DNA from: Verrucomicrobia bacterium SCGC AAA164-E04
GTDB taxonomy: Bacteria > Verrucomicrobiota > Verrucomicrobiia > Limisphaerales > AAA164-E04
Reading direction: 5' to 3'
Assembly (NCBI GenBank): GCA_000383715.1
Contig: KB911990.1
Coordinates: 1-52,479 of the forward strand
Length of the DNA: 52,479 nucleotides
The position numbers were made by a program, and so were the translations under genes. Under the pieces are notes generated by a model. The model ran no database searches, had not been told where the DNA came from, and was given only the letters and a program-made list of their open reading frames with translations. Shown in pieces: positions 1 through 8,414 of the stretch (position 1 is its first letter; each line of letters opens with the position of its first letter).

Positions 1-294
1 TTCCCAAAAGATCGAACCCGACTTTTTATGAACCGTCCATTGGAGGAAGTGGCGCGCGCCCTATCCCAAAGTCAGGCATTTGTCGGACACGATTCCGGCA
101 TCAGTCACATAGCGGCGGCTCTGGGGACTCCTTCCGTCATTTTATGGGGCCCTACCAACATGGAAATATGGCGACCATTGGGAAAACACGTTACCATTAT
201 TGAATCGGGAAAGGGACTCGAGGGAATCTATCCCAAGCAGGTCATCAGGGAAATTATCAGGGTGATTGAAATGGGAACTTCCGCTCAACAATGA
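1..294 (+). CDS. Glycosyltransferase family 9 protein, C-terminal part (5' end outside window)
   Basis: The reading frame is open from base 1, so this is only the last 97 or so residues of a longer gene; the ATG at 28 is internal. The visible part carries the GT9/heptosyltransferase C-terminal signature: FVGHDSGISHIAAALGTP, then a WGPTN motif and a WRP motif, which in this family line the nucleotide-sugar site. GT9 enzymes transfer heptose or related sugars from an ADP-sugar onto lipopolysaccharide core at the inner face of the cytoplasmic membrane. The acceptor cannot be deduced here. The gene ends 4 nt before the stop of the convergent flavin protein, so no terminator fits between them. The family call is firm; the exact role is not. 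Confidence 0.88.
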   Translation, partial: FPKDRTRLFMNRPLEEVARALSQSQAFVGHDSGISHIAAALGTPSVILWGPTNMEIWRPLGKHVTIIESGKGLEGIYPKQVIREIIRVIEMGTSAQQ

Positions 295-298
295 TGAA

Positions 299-748
299 TC
301 ATACGGAAAATTTTACGTCATAATATTCGAGTGCCCATTCTTTCATGTATCGAACTTGATTTGGAATGATTCGGTAAATAATCAACTGAGGGTTATCTAC
401 TGATCCGAGATATTTACGAAGAAGAGGGTTGCTATCCCAAATTTCAACCATTGTTTCACGATCATCAACAAGCTCTGCAATGCCAGTAATACGCACCTGA
501 TCATGGTTCTGAGCCATGTAACAAAGCTCAACTTTGGGGTTGATGGCAATCTCCTCGGTCTTTTTATAGAATTTCAGGTTGGCTACGTAGACAGTAAAAT
601 GATCCAAACGTACTGGTGAGACTGGGCGTACCCGCGCTTGATCCCCATCAACGGAAGAAAGGAATGGAAATTTTGCGTCATGCATTGTTGATTGTGCGAG
701 TTCGATCAATTCCGCATCTTGCATGAGAGGTAATTCGGGCAAATCCAT
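299..748 (-). CDS. Pyridoxamine 5'-phosphate oxidase-like flavin split-barrel protein
   Basis: A 149-residue protein with the pattern of the FMN-binding split-barrel (PNPOx-like) family: an N-terminal helix, then PFLSSVDGDQARVRPVSPV, a strand ending in FYKKTEEIAINPKVEL, and a typical VRITGIAELVDD strand. Such small proteins bind FMN, F420 or heme and are often called general-stress proteins. The substrate is unknown and it is too short for a full PdxH. It lies downstream of the TPR gene on the same strand with a 74-nt gap, so it could be the last cistron of the Bat operon or independent. Start is ATG at 748. Confidence 0.8.
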   Translation of the reverse strand: MDLPELPLMQDAELIELAQSTMHDAKFPFLSSVDGDQARVRPVSPVRLDHFTVYVANLKFYKKTEEIAINPKVELCYMAQNHDQVRITGIAELVDDRETMVEIWDSNPLLRKYLGSVDNPQLIIYRIIPNQVRYMKEWALEYYDVKFSV

Positions 749-822
749 AAATTCTTTGTGTCAGCGATTAAAAAAACTCATCAAAACAAACCACTTGAAA
801 AACTTAAACCCGGCTTGATTTT

Positions 823-1854
823 TCATCGCACTTCAGCACTGGGAACGAGTTCGGCAGTCCGGTTCTCAAGGTTTTTGCCCACTCGATCTTTTAATGTCCG
901 GTAAACAGCTAGATTCACTTCATCCAAAGCCAATCTGGCCTCGGCTACTTGGTCAATCTGAAGATGGATACGTGCCAGATGTATGTAGACGCCTTGTCGT
1001 TCATGTTCACCCGGCGCTATTTTCAAAGCATAGGCCCATGCCTTAAGAGCTTCATCTGGACGAGCCATTCGAGGAGGCACTGCTTTATTTCGAATGCCGT
1101 AGTAAGTCTGCGCAATGTCTTCCGCCAAATCAAAGTTACGCGGTTCTTTTTCAAGGGCTTTTCGATAAAGCTTCAGCGCTTTGTCAAACACTTCGGATTC
1201 GCTGATATCGAAATGTTTCATCGCATCCTTGCGGAACAAATAAACGGTGGTCCCGTAATTATGAAAATAAACCGCTGCATTGGGATTCAGCTTGATAGCT
1301 TTTTCATAACATTCAAAAGCCTTTATTACTGGCCCCAGATGGCCGTAATGGTTCCCAAGATTGTTCCATGCTGCCGGGTTTCCAGGGTTTAGCTCAGTTG
1401 CTTTCATTAAATGAGGCGCGGCCAAAACCTCATCACCTCGGTCCGTTAAAAAGCTGGCATAAGCCAATCGCACTCCCACATGCTTGGGATGCTTTTGAAT
1501 GAACGCATCGTAGGCAGCGCGAACGGGTTTGAGCCGTTGTTCGATTCTGCCGGGAAGCGAGATCAAGGATGTGTCATCCACACCATCATTGGTTGCATTC
1601 GATTCGCTAATCCAATCATCAACTTCCTGCAAGGCCACATCATCCAGTTCGAGTAATTCCCTGTATTCTGCGGCGATCAATGCCTCCTCTGAGGACATCT
1701 CTTCACTCTGGGCGCTTGCTTCGGATTCACCTTGTTGTGCTTTCAGTCTGGACGAATCCATGAGCACCAGTTGCAAACCCAACACGACCATCCATGTTGG
1801 GCTTACCCATTGACAAGGAATGAAAACACGAAAGTTCAAGCTGGTAGAAGGCAT
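823..1854 (-). CDS. TPR-repeat protein at the end of the Bat operon
   Basis: A protein of about 343 residues. It starts with a hydrophobic segment (around residues 16-32, then SSRLKAQ) that looks like a signal peptide or anchor, followed by an acidic linker and several tetratricopeptide repeats with typical spacing, e.g. NPAAWNNLGNHYGHLG followed by AFECYEKAIKLNP, and later FDKALKLYRKALEKEP. TPR arrays are protein-binding scaffolds. The reading frame extends to a TTG at 1863, but ATG at 1854 is preferred. It begins 18 nt after batD, so it is probably co-transcribed and may be a periplasmic partner of the Bat complex. That role is inferred from position only. Confidence 0.82.
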   Translation of the reverse strand: MPSTSLNFRVFIPCQWVSPTWMVVLGLQLVLMDSSRLKAQQGESEASAQSEEMSSEEALIAAEYRELLELDDVALQEVDDWISESNATNDGVDDTSLISLPGRIEQRLKPVRAAYDAFIQKHPKHVGVRLAYASFLTDRGDEVLAAPHLMKATELNPGNPAAWNNLGNHYGHLGPVIKAFECYEKAIKLNPNAAVYFHNYGTTVYLFRKDAMKHFDISESEVFDKALKLYRKALEKEPRNFDLAEDIAQTYYGIRNKAVPPRMARPDEALKAWAYALKIAPGEHERQGVYIHLARIHLQIDQVAEARLALDEVNLAVYRTLKDRVGKNLENRTAELVPSAEVR

Positions 1855-1872
1855 GTATCGCAAAGATAAATT

Positions 1873-3666
1873 TCAATTTATTTTCGTCAGTATCTGACGA
1901 CATTCGCCTGCGTATTGCACTAATTGGTCTGTGGATCGTATCGGAGCGTATCTCGCTTGATTACAGGCCTGAAACAGGCGATGAAGCGTTTCAATATCCT
2001 CCTCCGAACAATCCAATTGTCCACGCTGGTCATCAAGCACTGATTCGGTAATGGATACAGCCGGCAAATTCATGCATTGTCCCAAACGCTCCTGTATGAG
2101 TCGAAACATTAGTTCAAAGAAACCATCACTATCATTCTTTTGTGCCAACGCATCCAGTAACGGAACTTGTTTTCGGATGAACGAGTCCACATGGCGTTTT
2201 CGCTTACCTCTGACATCCTTACCAGATCGCTCTCGAAATTGACTTATACCTAATGCTATCCCGAGAAAGATCAAGGGAATGAGTTGAAGCCCATAAGCAC
2301 TGCTTTGCATCATCCAAGGATTGTCAAGTGCGACCACCTCACCCAGAAACGGTTTGATAGGCACTACATCTTTGGGTTTGGGCTTCGGGAATCCTTCTTC
2401 GCCATTCCTCAAAAATGTTTGAGAAGGCATCGTAGGTGCATTCGGGTTTGCTTTTACCTGGATCGGTATAGCAGGATACTTGACCGAGCGGTATTTCTTG
2501 GAGTTTGTATCAAAATAACTGAATTCTATGGGCGGGATAGCTTTTAAATCGCTGCTTTGCGGAATAACGACCTGTTCAAAACGACGTGTTCCGACAAGTC
2601 CGGTCTGATCACTCTGTTGCGTAGTCACGCTGTTTGGATACGTTTTGAATCCTTGCCAATGGTCAATCGGTGGCATTGGAACGGAATCCAGAGCTCCATT
2701 GCCAGAGATACTGATGATAATCGTCAGTGGATCTCCAGCTATAAGTTCTTTGGGAGAAGCTTCAATGTCCATGGAATAAACGCCAATAGCACCGTTGAAG
2801 GATGCCGGTCGACCTTCACTGGGTAATGGAAGGATCTTCAAAGTTTCCCCGGCAGCCTTCAAAACAATATTGCGGCGCTTTGCGTTCATATCATTGAAAA
2901 AAGAATCGAACACACCTCTAGAGCGGGATTGTTGACGAAACACTAAACCAGCAGGCCAATCGACAGGGCCGAGTTGCAACTCACCGTGCCGCACAGGTCG
3001 CGCCGTATAATCAAGGCTCCATACATTGTAGGATGCACCGCCAATCACTTTTTTGCTTTGCCGAAGATTGTCTGATATGCGCTGAACCACAAACCCATCT
3101 GATATGAGATCAGGCGCTTTCTCTACCCGAGCGTTCTGTTCAAATAAATCAACTGAAAAAGCAAATGGTTCCCCTTCGTAAAACTCGCGCTTGGGGAGGC
3201 TTAGCTGAATGAAAGCATATTGGCTGTAATCAATTCCCTTGCTTACCGAAAGCCGGGCTGCCTGAGTTTTAAGGGTGTTACCACCTACTTTGAATTCCAG
3301 GGGAGGAATCAGGTAAACACCTTCTTTCTCAGGCACAATTTTCCATTGGTAAATCAAAGAAACTACCCTCACCATCCTGCCTTGGGAAATGCGGGTATTG
3401 GAACTGGTTTGTTGACCTGCATATTTTATTTCCAATCCATCAATAGCTGGAAATTCCGGAAGCTGACTGGGTTTTCCGTTGATGACTTGCAATTGATATA
3501 TCGCTGTTTCTCCGGCCGGCACTTTAGCAGGTGAAAGAGACACACCCGTACGCACCTGTTCGGCAGCTCTTGTGGCGGGTATTACAAAAATAAAAGAGAC
3601 GAGCGGTAGGATCAACAACCAACTCTGCCATCTCTCAAACAAGGGTTTCAATACTTTCGAAAACAT
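1873..3666 (-). CDS. batD: BatD-family membrane-anchored protein
   Basis: About 597 residues. A signal peptide with a long hydrophobic core ends near ATRAAE, and the following region begins VRTGVSLSPAKVPAGETAIY, the usual opening of BatD proteins (several Ig-like beta domains). A transmembrane helix near residue 450 (LQLIPLIFLGIALGI) precedes a helical cytoplasmic tail. BatD belongs to the aerotolerance Bat locus, whose biochemical role is still unclear. The frame also offers GTG at 3684, which would overlap the batC stop as GTGA and suggest translational coupling, and TTG at 3687. ATG at 3666 gives the better signal peptide. The start is uncertain; the family call is good. Confidence 0.88.
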   Translation of the reverse strand: MFSKVLKPLFERWQSWLLILPLVSFIFVIPATRAAEQVRTGVSLSPAKVPAGETAIYQLQVINGKPSQLPEFPAIDGLEIKYAGQQTSSNTRISQGRMVRVVSLIYQWKIVPEKEGVYLIPPLEFKVGGNTLKTQAARLSVSKGIDYSQYAFIQLSLPKREFYEGEPFAFSVDLFEQNARVEKAPDLISDGFVVQRISDNLRQSKKVIGGASYNVWSLDYTARPVRHGELQLGPVDWPAGLVFRQQSRSRGVFDSFFNDMNAKRRNIVLKAAGETLKILPLPSEGRPASFNGAIGVYSMDIEASPKELIAGDPLTIIISISGNGALDSVPMPPIDHWQGFKTYPNSVTTQQSDQTGLVGTRRFEQVVIPQSSDLKAIPPIEFSYFDTNSKKYRSVKYPAIPIQVKANPNAPTMPSQTFLRNGEEGFPKPKPKDVVPIKPFLGEVVALDNPWMMQSSAYGLQLIPLIFLGIALGISQFRERSGKDVRGKRKRHVDSFIRKQVPLLDALAQKNDSDGFFELMFRLIQERLGQCMNLPAVSITESVLDDQRGQLDCSEEDIETLHRLFQACNQARYAPIRSTDQLVQYAGECRQILTKIN

Positions 3667-3680
3667 GCGGAAGTCCAAAT

Positions 3681-4622
3681 TCACCAATCTTTGAACCGTT
3701 GGTTGCGTTTATTTTCTAGAGGTTTGAAGATCAACGCCTTTGCCTCATCCTTTGCGGATTCCAATAACTGCATGGCTTGCTGAGGCGTCATTGTGGTTGC
3801 TGCGGTTTCGGTTTCATTTCCTTTACCTTCCTCCGGCTGACCTGCGGATGCTTCTTCCTCCTCTTGATTTTCATCTGATTTTGAAGATTGCTTTTGTTCC
3901 TGCTCTTCTGGCTTTTCAGGATTCTCATGATCCTGATCTCCCTTTTTCAGATCTTCCTGATCTTCCTCCGAGGATGGATCTTGATTACTGCCTTCACTTG
4001 AGTCCTCCTGGTTATCCTGATCTTGCTTGTCCTGATCTTGCTTGTCCTGATCCTGCTTGTCCTGATCCTGCTTGTCCTGATCCTGCTTGTCCTGATCCTG
4101 CTTGTCGTCTTCGTTGGATTGATTTTCCTGCTCCTGCTCCTGAAGATTCTCCAGTTGGGTTTTAACAAATTGAAGATTCTCTGTTGCAAGTTTATCCGTA
4201 TCGTTCAATTTCACAGCATGATCGAACTGATCAAGAGCTTCTTTCCATAATTGTGTTTTCTTTTCAAATTCTGCTTCACTTTCACCGGATTTGTAGAGTG
4301 CATTGCCGCGGTTGTAAAATGACTGTTGTTGCAAACCCAGGTCAGACGATAAACTTGAAGCATCAAAATATTCCTGAGCTTCCTGAAATTTCTGAGCCTT
4401 GTAAGCAGCAACTCCGGCATTATAGAGGTAGCGTGAATCATCCGGTTTCCTTGCTGCAAGATCAGCATAAACTCTCATGGCATCGTCATACTGACCAAGT
4501 TTCATGTAATCGGCCGCTTTGCGCGGTGAATCTGCACACAGCACCACTGTCAGAAGAATTCCAACCATGAGACACATCTGGATCTTACAAGACTTTTGAC
4601 TGAGTGTTTTTTCTAGGTACAT
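3681..4622 (-). CDS. batC: BatC-like TPR protein with a low-complexity DKQDQ repeat
   Basis: 313 residues. A signal peptide covers about residues 1-30. Two to three TPR-like repeats follow (about 35-110, with YLYNAGVAAYKAQKFQEAQ and FYNRGNALYKSG) and another helical pair to about 160. Next comes a very acidic Q/D/E/K/S-rich stretch (160-265) containing six exact DKQDQ units at about 173-202, then a short helical end. TPR proteins at this place in Bat operons are called BatC or BatE. The gene sits between batB and batD on the same strand. The repeat length is likely variable between strains because it is encoded by a 15-bp DNA tandem repeat. Start is ATG at 4622. Confidence 0.85.
   Translation of the reverse strand: MYLEKTLSQKSCKIQMCLMVGILLTVVLCADSPRKAADYMKLGQYDDAMRVYADLAARKPDDSRYLYNAGVAAYKAQKFQEAQEYFDASSLSSDLGLQQQSFYNRGNALYKSGESEAEFEKKTQLWKEALDQFDHAVKLNDTDKLATENLQFVKTQLENLQEQEQENQSNEDDKQDQDKQDQDKQDQDKQDQDKQDQDKQDQDNQEDSSEGSNQDPSSEEDQEDLKKGDQDHENPEKPEEQEQKQSSKSDENQEEEEASAGQPEEGKGNETETAATTMTPQQAMQLLESAKDEAKALIFKPLENKRNQRFKDW
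4016..4105. repeat. Six 15-bp tandem repeats inside batC
   Basis: On the plus strand the unit is CCTGATCCTGCTTGT. The two units at 4016-4045 carry TCTTG and the four at 4046-4105 carry TCCTG; otherwise the copies are identical. The unit is a multiple of three, so gain or loss of copies keeps the batC frame and only changes the number of DKQDQ blocks. Confidence 0.95.
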
Positions 4623-4685
4623 GGTTTTTATTGATTTATTAAAATGGCATAAATAACAAATATTTTCAATGCCTTCAGGGTTTTA

Positions 4686-5747
4686 TCACGAATGTTTCAA
4701 TACATTGCTTGATTGAATTTGTTCAGTAGGTTTCGGTACTTTTCTCTGATCAGAAACGAACATTTCACACATCAAAATCAAAATCGCCAAACCAAGGGGC
4801 CATTGAAACCGTTCAATATACTGTCTGACCAGACGTGAGGCCAATTCCGATTTCGGCAAAGGCGCCAGATTAGTGCTGTATAATGACGATAAAGTACCTG
4901 CATCACGCATCAATATGTAGGATCCATTACCCGCCTCAGCAATCTCTTTGAGTAACTTCTCGTTGAGTCTCGATTTAACAGCATTCCCTTCTTCATCTTT
5001 CAAAAAACTGCGCTGATTGTTTTCTCCGACAATTTGGATCAATTCACCCTCAGGGCTACCAAGGCCAACTGTGAAAACTTGACAGCCCTGGGCCAATGCT
5101 TCTCTTGCAGCCGCTACGGCACCGTCTTCATGATCCTCTCCGTCAGTAAGAATAATGATGGCTTTGTAATTGTTGTTTTCAGGATCAAAGGCCGTCAGAG
5201 CACTTTCGATGGCTTCCGATATCGAGGTTCCACCTTGCGGGATCACATCGGGACCTAAAATATCCACACTTTGCCGGAACGCCTGATTGTCCAATGTCAA
5301 TGGACATTGCAGGAATGCGCTACCGGAAAAAGCAACCAACCCCAATCGATCCTGTTGCGCAAGTTCCATCAAATCCAAGGCAGCCAATCTTGCCCTTTGG
5401 AGTCGATTCGGGGTTAAATCAGACGCCAGCATACTTTTGGATGTATCCACAGCAACCACAATATCCAACCCGCGTTGAGTAGCCTCTTGCCATGAAAACC
5501 CCCATTGCGGGCGAGCCAAAGCAATAAAGAGTAAAACGACAGCGAAGGTCAACAGAGCGGATCTGATATTTTGTTTTTTCCAGGAAACTCCCAATGTCAA
5601 TGAGGCCAATAACCTGGATTTCACAAACTCGGAAATCAAAGCCTTTTTCTTCATCCAGCCCCACCATAAAAACAAAATCAGGACTGATACAGTGATCGCC
5701 ATCAGCCAGAGCATCCTTACTTCTTCAAATCGAAATGTATCATCCAT
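4686..5747 (-). CDS. batB: BatB-like von Willebrand factor A membrane protein
   Basis: 353 residues. Transmembrane helices lie near residues 13-30 and 64-78, a VWA domain at about 92-290, and a C-terminal helix at about 315-335. The VWA domain has a complete MIDAS start, DTSKS at 101-105, and a later ILTDGEDHEDG loop, so metal-dependent ligand binding is likely. This topology (two N-terminal helices, periplasmic or cytoplasmic VWA, one C-terminal helix) is standard for BatA/BatB. It starts 4 nt after the batA stop, so the two VWA proteins are translated from one message and probably work together. Start is ATG at 5747. Confidence 0.9.
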   Translation of the reverse strand: MDDTFRFEEVRMLWLMAITVSVLILFLWWGWMKKKALISEFVKSRLLASLTLGVSWKKQNIRSALLTFAVVLLFIALARPQWGFSWQEATQRGLDIVVAVDTSKSMLASDLTPNRLQRARLAALDLMELAQQDRLGLVAFSGSAFLQCPLTLDNQAFRQSVDILGPDVIPQGGTSISEAIESALTAFDPENNNYKAIIILTDGEDHEDGAVAAAREALAQGCQVFTVGLGSPEGELIQIVGENNQRSFLKDEEGNAVKSRLNEKLLKEIAEAGNGSYILMRDAGTLSSLYSTNLAPLPKSELASRLVRQYIERFQWPLGLAILILMCEMFVSDQRKVPKPTEQIQSSNVLKHS

Positions 5748-5751
5748 GATT

Positions 5752-6753
5752 CTAAGGAAGTTTCCTCCATATGGTATTGTTTAAAATCATTTCTAAAATG
5801 AGCAAAATGAGCCCGGGAAGAAGAAACCACGCTGCCAAAACTTCGTGTTTTGTGTATTGCTGCATCTCTACTTCGGTTTTTTCAAGTGAATCAATCTCCT
5901 CGTAAATCTGACGAAAAGATTCACTGTTGTCTGCACGATAATATTTGCCGCCGGTTTTATCAGCAATACCCTTCAGGGTCTCTTCATCGATATTGACTTT
6001 CATCTGCACAAAGTTAGTGCGACCGAATGGACCTTTTTGAGGGTAAGGTGCCATGCCTTTGGTCCCAACACCTATGGTATAAATTTTAACCCCCAGTGCC
6101 TCAGCAGCTTCAGCTGCAGTTAAAGGCGGCACCTTACCTGAATTATTTTGTCCGTCGGTCATCAGGATAACGATTCGACTTTTTGACTCCACATCCCTGA
6201 GACGATTGAGGGCGGCAGTCAAAGAGGAACCAATGGCAGTGCCGTCTTCTACAATACCAAGTTGCAGGCGATCCAGATTAAGCTGAAAGAAATCGTGATC
6301 CAAAGTCAATGGAGCAGCAATGTAGGCGCGTCCAGCAAAAGCAACCAAGCCGAGGCGATCATTGCTACGTTTGTTCACAAAACTTTCCAGAACGTCTTTG
6401 GCAATGTCCAGACGATTGACGCGCTCGCCATTTTTCTCAAAGTCCATTGCTGCCATACTCATACTCAAGTCCAGAGCCACCACGATATCGATGCCACTTG
6501 CCTTGACTGAAGTCTTGCCCTCACTCAAGCGTGGGCGAGCCATCGCCAAAATACAGAGCACTAAAATCAACCACCGTAGTCGAATCAGAAACGCACGCGC
6601 ACTGGATCGCTTAAGGTTGGCCACTCCTCGTAACAAAGTCACAGAAGAATAAAGAAATGCAGCCTCCTTAATTTGTCGGGCACGTAACCACGCTAGAAAG
6701 GGAAGCAATAGCAGAAGAAGAAGAAAATAAGGATGAGCAAAATTGAAGTTCAT
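5752..6753 (-). CDS. batA: BatA-like von Willebrand factor A membrane protein
   Basis: 333 residues. The N-terminus (FAHPYFLLLLLLLPFLAW) is the typical opening of the aerotolerance regulator N-terminal domain, with a second helix at about 58-72. The VWA domain at about 86-285 has the MIDAS motif DLSMS at 95-99 and an ILMTDGQNNSG loop. A C-terminal membrane helix lies near 308-325. The gene overlaps the upstream DUF4381 gene by 4 nt (ATGA) and is followed by batB after 4 nt. In the Bat system these VWA proteins are thought to be served by the MoxR ATPase encoded upstream. Start is ATG at 6753. Confidence 0.92.
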   Translation of the reverse strand: MNFNFAHPYFLLLLLLLPFLAWLRARQIKEAAFLYSSVTLLRGVANLKRSSARAFLIRLRWLILVLCILAMARPRLSEGKTSVKASGIDIVVALDLSMSMAAMDFEKNGERVNRLDIAKDVLESFVNKRSNDRLGLVAFAGRAYIAAPLTLDHDFFQLNLDRLQLGIVEDGTAIGSSLTAALNRLRDVESKSRIVILMTDGQNNSGKVPPLTAAEAAEALGVKIYTIGVGTKGMAPYPQKGPFGRTNFVQMKVNIDEETLKGIADKTGGKYYRADNSESFRQIYEEIDSLEKTEVEMQQYTKHEVLAAWFLLPGLILLILEMILNNTIWRKLP

Positions 6754-7394
6754 GAATCATGACTCCTCTCTTTCTGCGATCCGGGAGCCGTGGATTGAAC
6801 CTCCCGGTTCAGCTTGGCTCCTGGCGCAGAGATAACTTCTGGTTCCGTTTCCCTCACAAATTGCAATCCAATATCGTGGAGTGATTTAAGCTCCTTACCA
6901 AGCATATCCGCCTTAGCAAATTTGGCTAAATCGCATTGTTCTAGGAAGGAGTGGAGCGTTTCTTTCTGAGAGGCATTGAGCGAAGCTGAAGATTGTAACT
7001 CTTCCAGAAATTCTTCCGTCGTTCGCTCAGGTGCCCGCAACTCAAAACGATCTTCCAGGTATTTGCGGATGGCATCTGAAACCAACACGCAAAACAGACG
7101 GGTATCGTGCAGATGTTCGAGTGCTGCATCCAGCCGTTTTCTCGCCAGAATGTGAGACGGAGTTATGGGGCGCGAGGCTTGCTCACTCATTCGCTTTTTT
7201 CGATTCTTGAGAAAATATCGAGTCAGAAAGTAAGCAAGAACGAGAACAGCTATCAGGAACAGGGCCCATCCCGCATATTCCCATAAAGATACAATTTCGA
7301 TTGCAGGCCGAATATCATTCAGCTCGGAGGGCACGCCATTGGTAGAAGACGCGCGTGGTTCATCGATCAGAAGTGCGGGTCCGTTGGTTGTCAT
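6750..7394 (-). CDS. DUF4381-like single-pass membrane protein of the Bat operon
   Basis: 214 residues. A Pro/Ser-rich N-terminus is followed by one membrane helix at about 41-62 (GWALFLIAVLVLAYFL), a basic stop-transfer stretch and a helical cytoplasmic domain containing AIRKYLEDRFELRAPERTTE, the recognisable core of the DUF4381 family. The function is unknown, but these proteins occur regularly between the DUF58 and BatA genes. It overlaps both neighbours by 4 nt (ATGA on each side), which implies translational coupling. Start is ATG at 7394. Confidence 0.85.
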   Translation of the reverse strand: MTTNGPALLIDEPRASSTNGVPSELNDIRPAIEIVSLWEYAGWALFLIAVLVLAYFLTRYFLKNRKKRMSEQASRPITPSHILARKRLDAALEHLHDTRLFCVLVSDAIRKYLEDRFELRAPERTTEEFLEELQSSASLNASQKETLHSFLEQCDLAKFAKADMLGKELKSLHDIGLQFVRETEPEVISAPGAKLNREVQSTAPGSQKERSHDS

Positions 7395-8347
7395 CCGCGT
7401 AGCCTCCTTTTTTCCCTGGTCTCAAAAAAACGAGCAAGCGCAATTTCGTAATTTTCATCAGTGGTGAGCTGAATGGAATCAATACCAACAGAACGAAACA
7501 ACCTTCCTAGCTCGTGCTGTGCTTTTTTCTGTTTACTGGCAAAAGCAGCACGTTTCCGAGGATCTCCTGTATCTACCTCCATCACCTCTCCTGTCTCGGC
7601 GTCTTTGAGCAGCACTCTACCAATCGCAGGCAAGTGCATTTCAAATCGATCCATGACTTGCACTGCAACTACATCATGGCGACGATTGGCTTGCCTGAGA
7701 GAAGTCACAGAAGCGTATTTCAAGACGTCAGACAAAACGACTTCCCGCAGAAGGTGGGCTGAAATTTCCCTGCGTGTTGGAGCGGTTTGGCCAATGAAAT
7801 CTGAAATCACTACCGCGATTGCCTTGTGCGTAGTTACTCGACTAAGAAATTTCAGGGCACAATTAATATCAGTACCACGCCGTGCAGGCTGATGAAACAT
7901 AATCTCCCTTATGACGCGCAATACATGAAATCGCCCCTTCCTTGGAGGGATATATTTCTCAACCTCATCCGTAAATAGAATCAGGCCAACTTTGTCATTA
8001 TTCCTGATGGCAGAGAAAGCAAGCACGGATGCAATTTCCGCTGCAAGTTCACGTTTTGATTGGTCACCTGAACCAAATAAACCCGACCCACTCAGATCCA
8101 CTACCAGCATTAAAGTCAACTCGCGTTCTTCCACGAATTTTTTAATGAACGGATGATTCATCCTTGCAGTTACATTCCAGTCGATAGTCCTGACATCGTC
8201 GCCTGGCTGGTATTCCCTCACTTCATCAAAATGCATCCCCTGACCTTTGAAGACACTATGATAGTGTCCGGCCATCGTCTCGCTTACCAGACGTTTGGTC
8301 CGTAATTCGATTTGGCGAATCTTCTTGAGGATTTCCTTGGGTATCAT
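7391..8347 (-). CDS. DUF58 domain protein (VWA-like) of the MoxR/Bat operon
   Basis: 318 residues with no membrane segment. The DUF58 signature DEVREYQPGDDVRTIDWNVT lies at about 41-60, followed by FVEERELTLMLVVDLSGSG. The MIDAS-like DLSGS at 84-88 suggests a VWA fold with an intact metal site. DUF58 proteins are almost always encoded directly after a MoxR ATPase and are considered its partners. It overlaps the following DUF4381 gene by 4 nt. A 67-nt gap with a hairpin separates it from the MoxR gene. Start is ATG at 8347. Confidence 0.92.
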   Translation of the reverse strand: MIPKEILKKIRQIELRTKRLVSETMAGHYHSVFKGQGMHFDEVREYQPGDDVRTIDWNVTARMNHPFIKKFVEERELTLMLVVDLSGSGLFGSGDQSKRELAAEIASVLAFSAIRNNDKVGLILFTDEVEKYIPPRKGRFHVLRVIREIMFHQPARRGTDINCALKFLSRVTTHKAIAVVISDFIGQTAPTRREISAHLLREVVLSDVLKYASVTSLRQANRRHDVVAVQVMDRFEMHLPAIGRVLLKDAETGEVMEVDTGDPRKRAAFASKQKKAQHELGRLFRSVGIDSIQLTTDENYEIALARFFETREKRRLRG

Positions 8348-8364
8348 GGATTGTCGGAGGGCAG

Positions 8365-8399
8365 CCGTTCCCGATGATTACAGCACGTGCGGTGAACGG
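8365..8399 (-). other. Hairpin between the MoxR and DUF58 genes
   Basis: The arms CCGTTCCCG (8365-8373) and CGGTGAACGG (8390-8399) can pair over 9 bp with one bulged base, around a 16-nt loop that contains the palindrome GCACGTGC. There is no T-run on the minus-strand side, so it is not a normal intrinsic terminator. It could slow or trim the message between moxR and the VWA genes. That role is a guess; the pairing is directly visible. Confidence 0.4.
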
Positions 8400-8414
8400 A
8401 GAGAATAATTGATA

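Noticed and set aside
28..294. ATG at 28 as the start of a short 88-residue gene
   Set aside because: The frame is open to base 1 and the sequence is the C-terminal half of a GT9 domain, so this is a truncated gene.
4016..4105. Regular spacing resembling a CRISPR array
   Set aside because: The repeats are direct tandem copies with no unique spacers and lie inside a coding region.
3740..4250. Open frames antisense or out of frame to batC with Pro/Cys, Arg/Ile or Leu/Val repeats
   Set aside because: They are shadows of the 15-bp tandem repeat; the batC frame has a signal peptide, TPR repeats and operon context.
7473..7892. 139-residue plus-strand frame opposite the DUF58 gene
   Set aside because: No family resemblance, and it lies wholly inside a well-supported gene with operon overlaps on the other strand.
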